From Gnetum montanum (lineage: Eukaryota > Streptophyta > Gnetopsida > Gnetales > Gnetaceae): a stretch of 48,671 nucleotides of DNA. A program made the position numbers and the translations under genes. The DNA lies in the NCBI GenBank assembly GCA_015680685.1, contig MNCI01003111.1, positions 508,302 to 556,972 on the forward strand, written 5' to 3'. Shown here in pieces: positions 9,576 to 21,640 of this stretch (its first letter is position 1; each line of letters begins with the position of its first letter). A model generated the notes under the pieces. That model saw only the letters and a program-made list of their open reading frames with translations, was not told the origin of the DNA and did no database searches.

Positions 9576-10457
9576 TGATGAGTGGTGAGGTACCTCTACA
9601 CTCAACCATACGAATACGAGCGTTTCACGCATGATCCAGTCGAACTTCGCAGACGGGCTAGTTGTGGTATCTAGATAGTTACTTATTGATCACAGTTCGT
9701 TGTCTTCCCACCTGGACTAGTATTTGCTTTGTCATGTATGGTTTAGTCCAAGGTGAGGTGTATGATGTGGTTTCTAACCTAGTGCTACTCCTAGAGGAAA
9801 TGGAAAATCACTTTAATTAAGCTAGGAGGAAAAGGGGGAGAGAGCTAAGCTAATAGGACATGAGAGGAGAGAGTCTAAACTAGCCTAAGTGCGATGAGCA
9901 TCTATTCCTTAATCATCTGTACACATCTTGGACCTCATGCACGACTACGATTGGGATAACCAAGCGTAGATCCTAGGTATGCTACTGGGTTAGTCACACT
10001 TAAATGCTTGTGATTAAGTCGTACTCATTCTGCGTTTAATAGGAGTTGAGGGTAGAAAAGAAATATTAACTATGAAAGAAATAAATAACAATAACAATTA
10101 AATAATTAAACTAAGTGAATGCTGCAATGATGAAGTAATCTCGATCTTTATTTCTAGTCATGTGTGTGTCCAAGTACGTCACACGTGAATAAAGGTGCTG
10201 TACAATTACAATCATCACACTGCAGGCATGCACTGGGAGAAAGGGTTGAGAAGAACTAAAAATGAAAGCTAACTTCTAAAATGAACTACTGATTGACTCT
10301 AAAAAACTTCCTTCCTACCTCCTTGTGCCTACATGTGTATTTATAGGCCCACACACGAGTCACGATATTGCGCATCCGATATCACTAGCTAGGCCACGAT
10401 ATCGTGTACGCAATATCGCGGGTCTGATATTGGGACCTAATGAATTACGATTCATCA
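9576..10457 (-). repeat. 3' LTR of X1
   Basis: 882 bp. In element orientation it starts TGATGAATCG after a GGGGGTA polypurine end and finishes CTCATCA. U3 palindromes lie at about 10360-10432 and a TATTTATA box is seen near 10338 (plus reading). It shares a subfamily-specific stretch (TTTAATTAAGCTAGGAGG) with LTR 28017-28919, confirming the pair. Confidence 0.9.
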
Positions 10458-10467
10458 TACCCCCATG
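10458..10467 (-). other. X1 polypurine end
   Basis: Minus strand ATGGGGGTA directly before the 3' LTR; the same GGGGGTA precedes the 3' LTRs of X2 and X3. It would prime plus-strand synthesis. Confidence 0.65.
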
Positions 10468-10617
10468 ACTGAATGAAAACTCATCCTCAAGTCGAACAAA
10501 ATGAAAACAAGCTCCATTGATTACACAGCGGATAGCTATGGGATTATTGACTAACTAGAAATTATTCATGCTACAGTGTGGGATTGAACAAAACAAAATT
10601 GGGACACAGACACAAAA

Positions 10618-11074
10618 TTACAAAACTTTGTTGGAACTCATATGGTTCCAAGTGGTGGTGGTTCCTCCATGGATGTCTTGCCTTTGTCCTACGTGCCAAG
10701 CTTCTGAGATTGATATTGTTGAAGAAGCACTTGATGTTTCTCCTCTTGTATCCAAGGATTATGAGTCGTCCATGCTGATGTTCCAATGTTTGATGGAGTT
10801 GACACTTCCCATGGACACGGCAACTGCGGGAACACTTGATTGGCCTTGACATGCCATGCCACAAATAGTCGTTGTTCCTCTTCAAGGCTTGGGCCCTGAC
10901 CTCTCCACCTTTTGCTTGGCGAGATTGTGTAGTGAAAAGAGTTCCCTGATGGATGTTGAATGATTGTGCCTCCTACTCCACATGTTCTACATGAGGTCCT
11001 TGGCTTCTGCCTCCCCCTGGGTGTTTAGTTACACCTTGAGAAGGTCCTGCTTGTTGTCCTCTTTTAGGGGCCAT
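10618..11074 (-). pseudogene. X1 ORF2 remnant (large internal deletion)
   Basis: Starts at ATG 11074 with MAPKRGQQAGPSQG, matching X2 ORF2 (MSPKRGDQARPSQG) at 37781. After about 55 codons it jumps to sequence equivalent to the last 80 codons of X2 ORF2 (X2 from about 46000) and ends with the conserved GGAACCATATGA stop context. Most of the middle, including the transposon-protein-like region and coiled coils, is deleted. A stop follows the first 33 codons and a frameshift puts the C-terminal part in another frame. Confidence 0.7.
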
Positions 11075-12279
11075 CTATAATCACACAAAGATCAATTGTT
11101 AGTAAGGTTATTAAAAGGAGTTCAATTATTTCATACCTTATTGCCTTTAGTAATTATTGAATTCTTTGCTTAGTGTGATTTTAGAGTTAGAAATTTTTTC
11201 AAGGAAGTTGCCCTAAAAGTTGAATGTTGGACCTCGTTTGTTTAGTTGACACATTAAAGGGCATGTAATGGTTTTGAGGAACGTTTGATAAAATGATGAC
11301 AAAGGAAAGAATAGATTTGGCAATGAAGTACTCGGAGGGTATAAAATGATGTGGTGGTGTGCAACAAGTACAAATTACAAAAGTCACACAAGTGGATCCT
11401 CCCCAAAGCAGGTTCTAACCTATAATGCCCTTGCGTAACCACACCTTAAAATGTCCGTAGGCACTAGAACGGGTAAATGAAATCTACACCAATTTCACAA
11501 AACACATACACATAAATACCACCGTGATGAGGTATAAATTCAATGCTACACAAGTCACAAGTCCCAATTACATGAACAACAAGATGGAACGAATTGTAGA
11601 AGGCATTGCAGAGAGTGGGACATGAGGTAACTGACCTAGGGCATAATGGATCCTATGTGTAGGGCATGATTAATGTGTGATTAACCTATCACTCCAAAAT
11701 CAAGACCAAGTCCATTCCTCTGATTAGTGACATCACATTGTTTCATCCCATGATGGACAATCATCAGGCCATCATGACAGCAAGGTGTATGATCACTTGG
11801 CATTTCGTTCAAGGGAGGAGTGATTTTTGCTTTGTGGCACAGATGTTTTTTTTGTTAATGCTTAATCCAGAGAAGTCGCCTACCTTTAGGCATGGATGCA
11901 TGTCATTCCAATGGGACCCCCTAGAATAGCATTGTTTATCTGAGTGGAACTCCCATTTTTGGTTAGATCTACAAGGATCTTAGTACAACTAAGCTGCATG
12001 GTAACTCCCACAGATGTCACCAAAGAGAATCCACAAGTCCCCTTGATGTCACACCTTGGCCATTTCTTCTTAGTTCATCATTCTTCACTCTAGGCATAAT
12101 GAGCACAAAATTACTTTAAGTTTTAATGATGTTAAGAATATCATTGTACCTAGGGTAGGACCTCTGATTAATAGAATGGATAAGTGGATGTTGTGGGCTC
12201 ATCGTCCAAGTAATTAGTCACCTGAGACTTGATAGCATAGAACAACACCTCAACGAATGAGTCACATGAGTGTTTTATT
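11075..12279 (-). other. X1 middle non-coding region
   Basis: About 1.2 kb between gag and ORF2 with no credible frame. It holds blocks conserved in X3, for example CCCCAAAGCAGGTTC and ACCACACCTTAAAATGTCCG at 11400-11460 (X3 40525-40585), and a related block in X2 near 36900. Function unknown. Confidence 0.7.
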
Positions 12280-12324
12280 NNNNNNNNNNNNNNNNNNNNN
12301 NNNNNNNNNNNNNNNNNNNNNNNN
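12280..12324. other. Assembly gap (45 N)
   Basis: Run of N. In X3 the equivalent interval (about 41340-41630) is a few hundred bases, so the gap size here is probably not real. Confidence 0.95.
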
Positions 12325-12709
12325 ATAGGCATAGTGGGATAGGTTGTATGATGGGGTCATGGGATAAGGAGCTACCCTACTATGGCACCCTTGACAGTAA
12401 GATGGCATGCAAGGATCAATGTGTCCCCCTCTATGGTTATATTTATTAGGCCACATAGTTGTTGGAGCATTGATTGGTGGCCCTGATAAGGTAACACAAG
12501 GTGTTGAGTTTGAGGAGAAGGATGCATCACAGCGTTGAACTTGCATTGGTTTGGGAGATGCAGTGGGTTCAACATCATGCTACTTCTTTCTATGGCCATG
12601 CCTAAAGAAATGGTGCTTTTGAGTACCTTCACTACTATTGACAGTAGTAGCATAAGTAGCATTCCTAGGTTGGTGTTGTGGTGCAAAACCTTCTGGTACA
12701 ATTGGTGGT
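12325..12709 (-). pseudogene. X1 gag-like ORF, C-terminal part
   Basis: Minus-strand continuation of the X1 gag beyond gypsy-1. It is Pro/Gln/His-rich, with PTINAPTTMWPNKY-like sequence in one frame. It aligns with X3 at 41640-42007 and with X2 at about 35330-35700. The segment leading to the junction (TTCTGGTACAATTGGTGGT on plus) is continuous with 26119 once gypsy-1 is removed. Confidence 0.7.
12705..12709. repeat. gypsy-1 target-site duplication, left (GTGGT)
   Basis: Pairs with GTGGC at 26114-26118; the empty-site paralogue in X3 reads GGTGGTGATG. Confidence 0.75.
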
Positions 12710-14400
12710 TGAAACACCACTAATTTCAACCTAACACTTTGAAACGAGAACAACTTAGATCCTTTTTGGCTTTTGGGAGGCAAAATTTAACCAAGGCATG
12801 GAACTCACGCCCAGCTTGCTCATGCTTTCAAGCTAGCTGAGTAACTCCGACAACTTCAAAATCAAGTCAAAGATGATCTAATCTGAAGGTGCAAGCCATC
12901 CTCAAGGGCCACTGTGGTCCATTCCAAGTTTCAGCATTCTGGAGTTCAAATTTTGAGGTAGATTGTACAAATTTTCTCACTCATGCTAATGGTCACGCTG
13001 AGGTCACGCTAGCAGCATGAGTCCAGTGTGAGCAACTGTGAGAGCCTCAAAACTGAGTTGAAATGACTTGATTCTAAGGTTCAAGTCATCCTCAGGATTC
13101 ATTGTCAACAACTTCAAGTCCCAGCCTCCAAAATTCTAGATTTTAGGTCCAAAATTACAAGTTTTTGCAGCTCACATTGTGGTCATGCTGCACTCATGTT
13201 GGCAACATGAGTCCAGCGTGAGTTGCCAAAAGTGGGCTAAAACAAGTCACTCTCAAGCTCATTTTTTGACTTCCAGATCGCTCTCAGGGTCAGAGACAGT
13301 CAAGTAATTGTTATCCTAAAGAAACAGGCTTCAAATTTTGAAATTTGGTGTAAAATACGTCATTTTTGGCTCACTCACGCTGAGGTCACGCTGACAGCGT
13401 GAGTGCAGCGTGAGTACTAGTCATGCTTGGTCAAAAGCATGCCAAACACACATTGAGGACATGCTAAGACAAAATCAACTTACGCTGGAAGTCCTAGTGA
13501 AACAGAGATGCCTCAAACAGCCACAAAATCACTCAAATCGACATCCTGTAGCAATCAATTCAGAGATCAAGAAGTTTCAAGCAAGCCGGAGTCAATCTCT
13601 CTTGTTGTAGATTATCATTTTCATTGTAAATTTTCATCATTTGTTACCTTGCAAAGCTCTTATGCTCCAAATTGTATGTGCTTCCATGAGCGTAAGCTAG
13701 CTTGAGTAAGCTAACACACGCTGTAAGATACAGTGCATCCGGTCAAGAACATAGCCTGCCCACGTGCGTCCAACTCATACATAGTTGTCCATCAGACATG
13801 TGTCACATGATCCGTTTTCCTCTCATCTCTCAGCTGTTGATTCCATCTGTGAATTCCGCACCTATGCCTAGCCAAACCTTATAAATACCCTGTCAATTCA
13901 CATAAACAAGGTTGAAAATTTTGAAGGTTGATGGCTTAGGAAGCAGTAACTAGCAACTTTGGATGCTCAGGCACACGTGACTCCTAGCATCCAAGCACTT
14001 TTGAAACACATCATCCCGGGGCTTGGCACTTGACTTGCCTTGCACACCCCTTTCTATGCAATACAATACAGTTCATTTTGCTAGCCATTATATTGTTTGC
14101 TCTATTTTAAATTCAGTTTACGCTTTGTTTACAATATAGTTTTGTTGACGCTCTGGTTTGTATCTAGTATGTTATTGTTTACATTTCGTACGTTATCAGT
14201 TACAATAACCCCAGTGCAAGCCATAGTTTATGCTCAAGGAAGTCCTTGGTTGATTTATGTGTAGACCATCCAAGGAACTTTGCCTTCCTTTCCTTATTCC
14301 AGCTTGTCCTCACGCGAAGGCAAGGTCAGCTGTACCCGTCTGGTGATCCCTTGGTGTTTTTTTCCCTTCCAGCCTTACATCGACGATTTCAATCAGTACA
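12710..14400 (+). repeat. 5' LTR of gypsy-1
   Basis: 1691 bp, TGAAACACCACTAATTTC to CAGTACA. TATA-like TTATAAATA at 13879-13887 implies a U3 of about 1.17 kb. The U3 contains several copies of a CTCACGCTG..CAGCGTGAGT partial palindrome (12975-13420). Confidence 0.93.
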
Positions 14401-14420
14401 GTAAATTGACGCTAGAAGGA
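14401..14420 (+). other. Putative primer-binding site of gypsy-1
   Basis: GTAAATTGACGCTAGAAGGA directly after the LTR, corresponding to GTTTTTAGCGCTAGAAGGAG in gypsy-2. Confidence 0.5.
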
Positions 14421-14614
14421 GGGCCACCTGCAAAACTCTTACATTAATCGAGACCATAAACTCTGCAACTCCACCATCAGAACCCAAACAACGTACACAT
14501 GCTGGTTAGATGAGATGCTTCATAGATAGTCTACCAAGTAACCTTCCCACCACCATCAATCAATCACAATGAGTTTCTCTCACCATTTGCAACCTACATC
14601 TTCCTAGCTTGACA

Positions 14615-14730
14615 AGTCAGTTACGCTGTCAGCTTACTCATGCTGTCAGCTTGCTCATGCTGTCAGGTTACTCATGCTGTTAGCTTACTCACACTGTCAG
14701 CTTGCTCACGCTATCAGCTTGCTCCATGCC
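14615..14730 (+). repeat. Tandem GCTTACTCATGCTGTCA repeat in the gypsy-1 leader
   Basis: About seven imperfect units of roughly 17 bp (for example GCTTGCTCATGCTGTCAG). The same CTCA(C/T)GCTG core recurs in the LTR U3 and at 18780-18850. Confidence 0.85.
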
Positions 14731-14779
14731 CAACACTCAATTTGATACGTCCACTTCCATCATACCTTTGCAAGTACAG

Positions 14780-16680
14780 TTCCAATAATCCCCTCCTCAA
14801 ACCAATGCAAGTTCAATCTTCTGACCTCAAATAATTGGCATGCCATTAGTTATACCAGTTTCCATGTCCACCCATTACATTCCACAAGTACAAGCCCATG
14901 GAGCACCATTAATTACTTCAGCCCAACACATTCAGGGTGTCACCTCATAACCCGTGGTTGGGTAGTGGGTTCCACCAGCTGTTCAACAAAACTTGTGTAC
15001 TCACTATAGCATACCACACCCTACAGTCTCATCTCTGAATGTTGCTCCACCAAAATCGATGATCTAACAGTCCCCCTTTCCACAAACAATATAACAATTG
15101 AATCACTACCAATCACAATCCATTCAACCCACCGATCTACCTACTGCCCAAGAATGGGCAGACATAAAAAAATGATGCACTTGTTAACCGAAGAGTTAAA
15201 GCGCCTTAAAACTGCAAACACTGAGGAACTCAAGGTGTTGGACTTCTATTAAGATGACCCAATCCACCCTTCAGTCCCACCATTAACCTTGCCAAAGGGA
15301 ATCTCATTGCCTCAACTAACCAAGTATAATGGAGAGAGAGATCCAAATGCCCATCTAGTAACATTTCATCTAGAGTGTCTATTACTTCAAGCTTGGCCTC
15401 ATGCAATTCTACGTGTATTTGTTATGTCCCTAACAAGAAAAAGCCCTAGACTGGTACCGAGATTTACCCTATAACTCCATATCCTTCCTAGAGGATTTGT
15501 TACATCAATTTGTTACCAGCTTTAAATATAATTTAAAGCCTGAAGCCACACTGGACAGCTTGATTTAGATCAAACAGGCGCCATTAGAACCCATGCAAAA
15601 ATTTATCCAAAGGTAGAGTGCAGCCCTCAAAGAACTTCACGAGCCCATCCCTGAAACATATCTACTTACCATCCTTAAAGTGATTGTGAATGACTTTATT
15701 AAATCGAAACTTTATTATTTGAATGCCCGTAGTTTGAGCCAAGCTTTTGTGCAAATTAAGAACATAGAAGAGGTGACGTGAACAAGTAATGACCTAGCTT
15801 ATTCAACCTTTGGGAACCAACATACGAGGAAAGATAAGGATAAATCCAAAATGACAGTAGCGGTGGTGGTAGAGACAACCCAAACTAGTAATCCAGGACA
15901 AAGAGGAAAACAACCCGCTACTCCAACTAGATGTGAAAGAACCCAACCTATGCCTACACCTGAGTCCTCCTCAAATAAAAACATCAACGTAGGTCACACT
16001 AATACATTCGAATGAAAGGATCCCATCCAGTATACACCCTTGCCTATGAAACCTTCACAATTGTTAGATCAACTTCTAAAGGTCGAGCTAATCAAACATA
16101 AACAAATGTCCCCTGTGACGTCTCAAAAACATGATTGATTCTGTGAGTTGGCCAAGAACCCTGCTTTAGCAACAACTAATGAGCCCCCCATCCCAAGAGG
16201 CTTTAGGCTGGATAGGTTTTGCGAATATCATCAATGGTGTGGGCATGGAACTGACTATTTCTTCACCTTGAAATAGGACATACAACACATGATCGATAGG
16301 GGTGAAATAGTATTTGACGAGGCAAACCCAGTAAGACCCCAAAACGAACCCATGGGAGTCTACAAAGACCCTCTCAATACTAATGATGCACCATATGTGA
16401 TTAACACTATCCATGTGGAGAATGGATAGGATGTCTCACAAAAAGCTTTTGTAATCTGCAAGCCCTTTGAAAATACACCTACCTCAACACCTCCTCAAAC
16501 TCCTTTCGTTGTACACATGTTCCCCACGCCACAAAAACTGTTCATCATCCATGTACCCCCTTTTGTTGTAGTAGCAACCACACCATTGGAAACCTGGCCC
16601 ACTCCCTTTGTGATCCGGGTGTTGAAACATCCTGATGTGCAACCCCCTACCATTCCCCCGTGACCCCTATGAGAGCGTCT
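14780..16680 (+). pseudogene. gypsy-1 gag
   Basis: A leading Pro/Gln-rich segment (PPQTNASSIF) aligns with the gypsy-2 ORF. From 15289 the frame reads LPQLTKYNGERDPNAHLVTF, then DWYRDLPYNSISFLEDLLHQF and FIQR.SAALKELH, the gag capsid pattern. Further on, FCEYHQWCGHGTDYFFTLK then DIQHMIDRGEI is the CxxHxxxGH motif with following LI segment typical of Tat-type gag; the last usual Cys is Phe. Numerous stops and a frameshift near 15420 break the frame. Gag packages element RNA. Confidence 0.8.
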
Positions 16681-16981
16681 TGTCGACAAGCTGACATGAG
16701 AGCGCCTAGAGAAGGAATGTCATGAGCGCGAAGTAGAACCACCAAAGCCCATATCGTTAAATGTTGTTCTGTGTAGTTCATCCACTAGTGAGCCTAGCAT
16801 AAGTCACCAAGATAAGAATATTGGTACTGCTAGGGTCCCAAACTCAACATCTCCAGTTTCCAATGCAAAAATCCCTCTACGAGAGATACGAATGCTAGGT
16901 CAAATGGACCAAGTCTCAAAAGATAAGGGTGCCCCAAATGGTAAAGGTCTAGTGAGTGCATTGACTCAAGTCACATAGGCT

Positions 16982-17869
16982 TTGAAACAAAAGACTACTT
17001 CCTTAAGCCTGTATGATCTAGTAATGACTTCAACTGTACATCAGGAAGCAATCGTGCATATGTTGATTTCGATCCTTATTAGTGAGGACCTTCCTGTAGA
17101 CAAGACGTCTATTTATGTGGTACTATCCCCACAACCTCAAGAAATAAGGACCACATCCCTAGAGTTTTGTGCTAATGACATCAAGCAGGATGAGAAAACA
17201 AGAGAGGTTACTACAGCCCTTATGTTCATAACGATACAAGTCAACCATTTCAAGATACGTAGGGTGCATGTCGATGACGGTGTAGCAACGAATGTAATAC
17301 CCTTTCTTATCATCGAGAAACTGGGGCTTACAGAGCAAATACTGCCCACAACAACTTCTTTCTTAAAATCCCTCAATGGTTCCTGTGTCCTGGTGAAAGG
17401 TATGATTACCTTGGATTTCATAGCAGGGGACCACTTCCCCACATCAGCTGAATTCGTAGTGGTTGACGAAATACCAGGTTTCAATATGATTTTAGGATGT
17501 CCTTGGCTAGCTGAACTGGGACCCATATCCTCACCAATCCATCAAGAGATCCACCTACCTTATGAGGGTAGTGAGATCATCATACATGGGGATATGACAA
17601 CATCACTTACTTCCTCACACTCAGGAACAGATCAAGGGTCAGAAATTGAGTTTTCTGAGCCTAAACAAGGAACCATGAGTATACGTCAAGACATGAACCC
17701 AACATTAGCTCATGATCCTACTAAAACTGAGGAAGCACCAGACAACACAAACATAGGAGCCATTCCCACTGACATCTCTTGGTCGGAGCTACCCTTTGAC
17801 ATCACTAGTGAAGGGGAAGGTGAGTATAAAATCATGCCTACATGCCCTACCCATCACGTCAAACTATGA
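16982..17869 (+). pseudogene. gypsy-1 aspartic protease region
   Basis: An open stretch of 295 codons. VNHFKIRRVHVDDGVATNVI holds the active site, where related elements have VD(G/T)GSA: Gly or Thr is Asp and Ser is Val here, so activity is doubtful. It continues with FLIIEKLGL, FPTSAEFVVVDE and ILGCPWLAE, the family's C-terminal half. Protease cleaves the Gag-Pol polyprotein. The tail after about 17560 is low-complexity and probably a linker. Confidence 0.8.
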
Positions 17870-19345
17870 AGGATTAAAAGATAACTCAATGGTTAGGGCG
17901 AACTACCCCCAAGCATTCGAAATGACGTTAAACTACCAACCATCTGGTATGACGTTAAACTGCTAGTGAATGTCCGCAATGATGTTAAACTAGCCATGGT
18001 CAGAAATGGCCAGTTCATTTTTAAAGCTCCCTAAAACTATTATTGCTTTCAGCCCACTATGGCCTAAAACTGGTAAATCCTCTTCCTTTAACATAAATGT
18101 GACAGTCCATCATGACTTTAAATTGACGTGCATAGCCTGAAATGGCTTTAAACTAGAGCTCAGCATATACAAATCCACAAACTCTTGTTACGCTACGTTA
18201 AATGTTCATTTACAAGTTACAAGTTACAATTTCAATTCATGCCTTATCATTACTTTCATTGTTTTTACAAATATTTGATTCACATTTTGTTCTCTCATTT
18301 TACATTCACTACACACATATCTTCATGATAATACTTGAGAAAAAAAATAAAAAGAGAAAACATAAAAATAAAAAAAATATACTGAACATCAATATGGTAA
18401 TAAAATTCCAACACATTAGATCCATACTATTACATTTGTCCATCATACATCCAAAAATCCAAAACATTTAATAGTTAAAGCCCAATTGAGAGTAAGCTCA
18501 TAGAGGGGGCTGATCCCAAAAATCCTCTTCATCATTCGCTCTCTCTCCACTGGGGCCAGCTCCATCATTAACACATCCCTATAAAAGAACCAAAAAACAC
18601 AAAAAAAAAAAAAAAAAAAGAGGAAACAAATCTACATGTGTAGAGCTCCATCCCATGTTGGAATCCTGGTTTGGGGGAGATGCTGGAGTAGCTCTTCACT
18701 CTCCTCCATGAATGCCATATTTTCTTGCCTCTTCCCTTTGCCTCAGCTCGCTTTCTTTTTGCCCTTCATGGCTACCCTGTAGCTCATGCTGACGCTGATG
18801 CTGATGCTCACACTACACTCCCTAGCTCACACTGCAGTCCAAACTTCCAGGAACTCACGCTAGCAAAAATAATGCCCTTGTACCTCAAAACCCCCTTTTT
18901 ATAACCCCTAATATTCATTCTCAATTTAATTTAATTTATTTTCTCTTATTTTATTTTCTCTTTTTTTATTTAAATTCACCATGTTTCATGTTTAAATTTT
19001 GTTTGCATGTTATTATTTATGTCATCTTTATTTCATGCTTTGCCTAGTATTCCTCGTTATTCCAGCCTTTGGAGATGAGGCCAGAATATAAGAAATAATT
19101 TTTTTTATAAAGGAAGGGAGAAAGGTTAAAATCAAAAAAATATATGTATATACGAATATATTAAGAATACATGATGACACATATAAAAATCCATAAGATT
19201 TTAAAATCCTTGAAAGTTATAGTTCGCACAAAATTAATAATGCCCTATACACTCATCCAAAATGACAAATTGACATGAACACTACTGGCCCGGTATGGCC
19301 TAAAACTACCATATGACCCAGTACGGCCTAAAACTGCCATGACTA
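17870..19345 (+). other. Non-coding gap between protease and RT in gypsy-1
   Basis: About 1.5 kb, AT-rich, with no domain. It contains degenerate TAAACT-type repeats (17900-18150, 19290-19345), an A-rich stretch, a 19-A run at 18601-18619 and a CTCACGCTG-like cluster near 18780. In Ogre elements an intron lies at this point; I did not identify confident splice sites. Confidence 0.6.
18601..18619 (+). repeat. Poly(A) run (19 bases)
   Basis: Uninterrupted A run inside the gypsy-1 protease-RT gap, with no recognisable retroposed sequence ahead of it. Confidence 0.9.
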
Positions 19346-20588
19346 TTGCTACGTTCCACGATTTCATTAGTACATAATTTAATTACCCTATGCTCGTTTA
19401 CATTTAGTAAATCCTTCGTCAAGGGAATGTCACTCACTTTGCTCCCGATTTATATTAGCAGGAGTGAGCACATGGCCACCAAGAATATCCTTTCAACATT
19501 GTCTCTCAGTGGACCATATGGGGAAATTAAAAGAGCAATCAATTTTGAATCCTTGGATCTAGATCCATGTGCTTATACCAATTTAATAGCCTCCACTCAG
19601 GAAACATCAGATTGGCCTAAAAATGTGGCTAAAACTTTAGATCTAGAGGTCGATAATATCACTGAAGATCTTCTTGTTGAAGTCCCCATTACTACATTTA
19701 ATGGCGAAGCTAAAACATTGAAATTAAGTGCCCTACTAGACTCAAAACTCATCAGTGATATCACTCAAGTGTTGAAAGAAAATATAAAAACATTCGCATG
19801 GTCATATACCGACATGCCAGGATTAGACCCTCGAATCATCCAACACAACATCATTCTTGATGAAAAAATCAAACCAGTGAAGCAAAAGGCACGAAAAGTT
19901 AGACCTGAGGTGGCGTTGGCAGTTTGTGCTGAAATCACAAAGCTCTACCAAGCCGATTTCATCCGTGCTATCAACTATTCTGACTGGGTATCAAACATTG
20001 TTGTAGTTCCTAAGAAGAATGGTAGTATATGCATATGCATTGACTTCCGTGATCTCAACATAGCCACAATAAAGGATGAATTCCCGCTACCTAGCATTGA
20101 TCAACTTATTGACACAACTACTGGGCATTCACTGTTATCCTTTATGGATGGATTTTCAGGTTACAATCAAATAAGGATCAACCTGGAACATCAACTCAAA
20201 ACAACCTTTATGACACCTTGGGGCACATATATTTAGTGATTACATGCTCAATTTGCTTAATGATTACGTTGACGACATCGCGGTTAAATCTAAAGCAACC
20301 AAACAACATGTAAAAGATCTAGACCTAGTGCTTAAATGTTGTCTCAAATATGACCTTAGGCTCAACCCAAAGAAGTGTTTCTTTGGTGTTAAAATGGGCA
20401 AAATGCTTGGCTTCATAGTCTCTAGAATGGGGATACAGGTAGAACCTTACAAGGTTAAGGCAATAACTAATATGCAACCACTAATAAACCTTACCGAACT
20501 ACATGGTCTCCAAGGTAGACTACAATTCATAAGATGCTTTATTGAAAGGATAATGGATAAGTTGAGGCCCATGAAACACCTATTATGA
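19346..20588 (+). pseudogene. gypsy-1 reverse transcriptase
   Basis: PGLDPRIIQHNIILDEKIKP leads into VVVPKKNG, DFRDLNIATIKDEFPLPSID, SFMDGFSGYNQI (catalytic Asp) and TPWGTY. A stop follows, then the next frame gives LLNDYVDDIAVKS with the YVDD active site and KCFFGV, LGFIVS. The stretch expected between TPWGTY and YVDD (the MPFGLKNA region, some 30 residues) is missing, so a deletion of about 100 bp has removed part of the palm. RT copies the RNA into cDNA. Confidence 0.88.
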
Positions 20589-21640
20589 AAGAATGTGCAT
20601 TTCCAATGGACTCAACAATGTTAGGAAGCATTCGAGAACATAAAGCAAGAGCTGGCTCAACTACTGATAGTTTATCCTCCTCAAAGTGAGAAATCCTTCT
20701 ACATCTACCTTGTAACTTCTGATTCTTCCATTGCATCGATGCTTTGTCAAAAACGTAAAGATGGAGTCGAGATCCCTGTATATTACCTAAGCCATGCTTT
20801 AATTGCCTATGAACAACGATACAATGACGTGGAGAAATCATGCCTTACCCTCATCTTCTCCTTGAAGAAATGATGGCATTATCTCTTCTGTAATCAAGTT
20901 TACATCATTTTCAAGAATAATGTACTCCGTGCCATTACTAACAACATCTACGAGTCGAGTAGGATAGCTAGGTGGAAAGCGATGATCGTAGAGTTTGACC
21001 TACACTATGTTGCTCAATCTTCCACAAAAGGTCAAGCAATAGTCACACAGTTAACTGTCTTGCCAAGGCATGATCAAGCAATCATTAACCCTACATTCCC
21101 CGACAAGAATGTTAATAGTATAGACACTGTGCCCAATAACTACGAGGTGATCCTTTATTTTGATGGAGCTTCAACTTCCCGAGGAGGAAGTGTTGTGGTA
21201 ATTTTAACATACCCCTTTAGAGAAATCCAATCCTTCGCCTACCAATTAACCTTTTCCTATACCAATAACATGGCAAAATACAAAGGTCTTCTTAGAGGTC
21301 TTCAAGTAGCATTGACTTCAGGAATCAAACAGCTTAGAGTTCGAGGCGATTCACAGTTAGTCATGAATCAAGTCATAGAAGTTTATGCATGCAAAGCTAT
21401 TCATTTGCAACCATATTTTGACTTGACCAAACATCTACTGAAGCAGTTAATAGACATGGATATACAACATGTCCTTAGAAGTGAAAACACCATCATCGAT
21501 GCACTTGCTACACTAGCCTTAAATATGACACCCGAAATGTTCCATGCGTTTCGTAGCTCTATAACAAATTGTGTCGAACCTATAAACGACGCTCTTGATG
21601 AAATGCCTATAGCATCCGTTAGCACAACACACATAATATA
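20589..21640 (+). pseudogene. gypsy-1 RNase H domain plus second (archaeal-type) RNase H
   Basis: 20600-20990 encodes the usual Ty3 RNase H tract (FYIYLVTSDSSIASML, VYYLSHAL, RYNDVEKSCLTLIFSL). From about 21150 a separate domain reads ILYFDGASTSRGG, then YTNNMAKYKGLLRGLQVAL, RGDSQLVMNQV and ENTIIDALATLAL, matching type I plant/archaeal RNase H (RVT_3). Its D..E..D residues: DGA is present, the expected Glu in NNxAEY is Lys here (NNMAKY), GDSQ is present. Dual RNase H marks the Tat lineage. Confidence 0.85.

Noticed and set aside
17137-17526. Minus-strand ORF of 129 codons
   Set aside because: Antisense to the gypsy-1 protease coding region.
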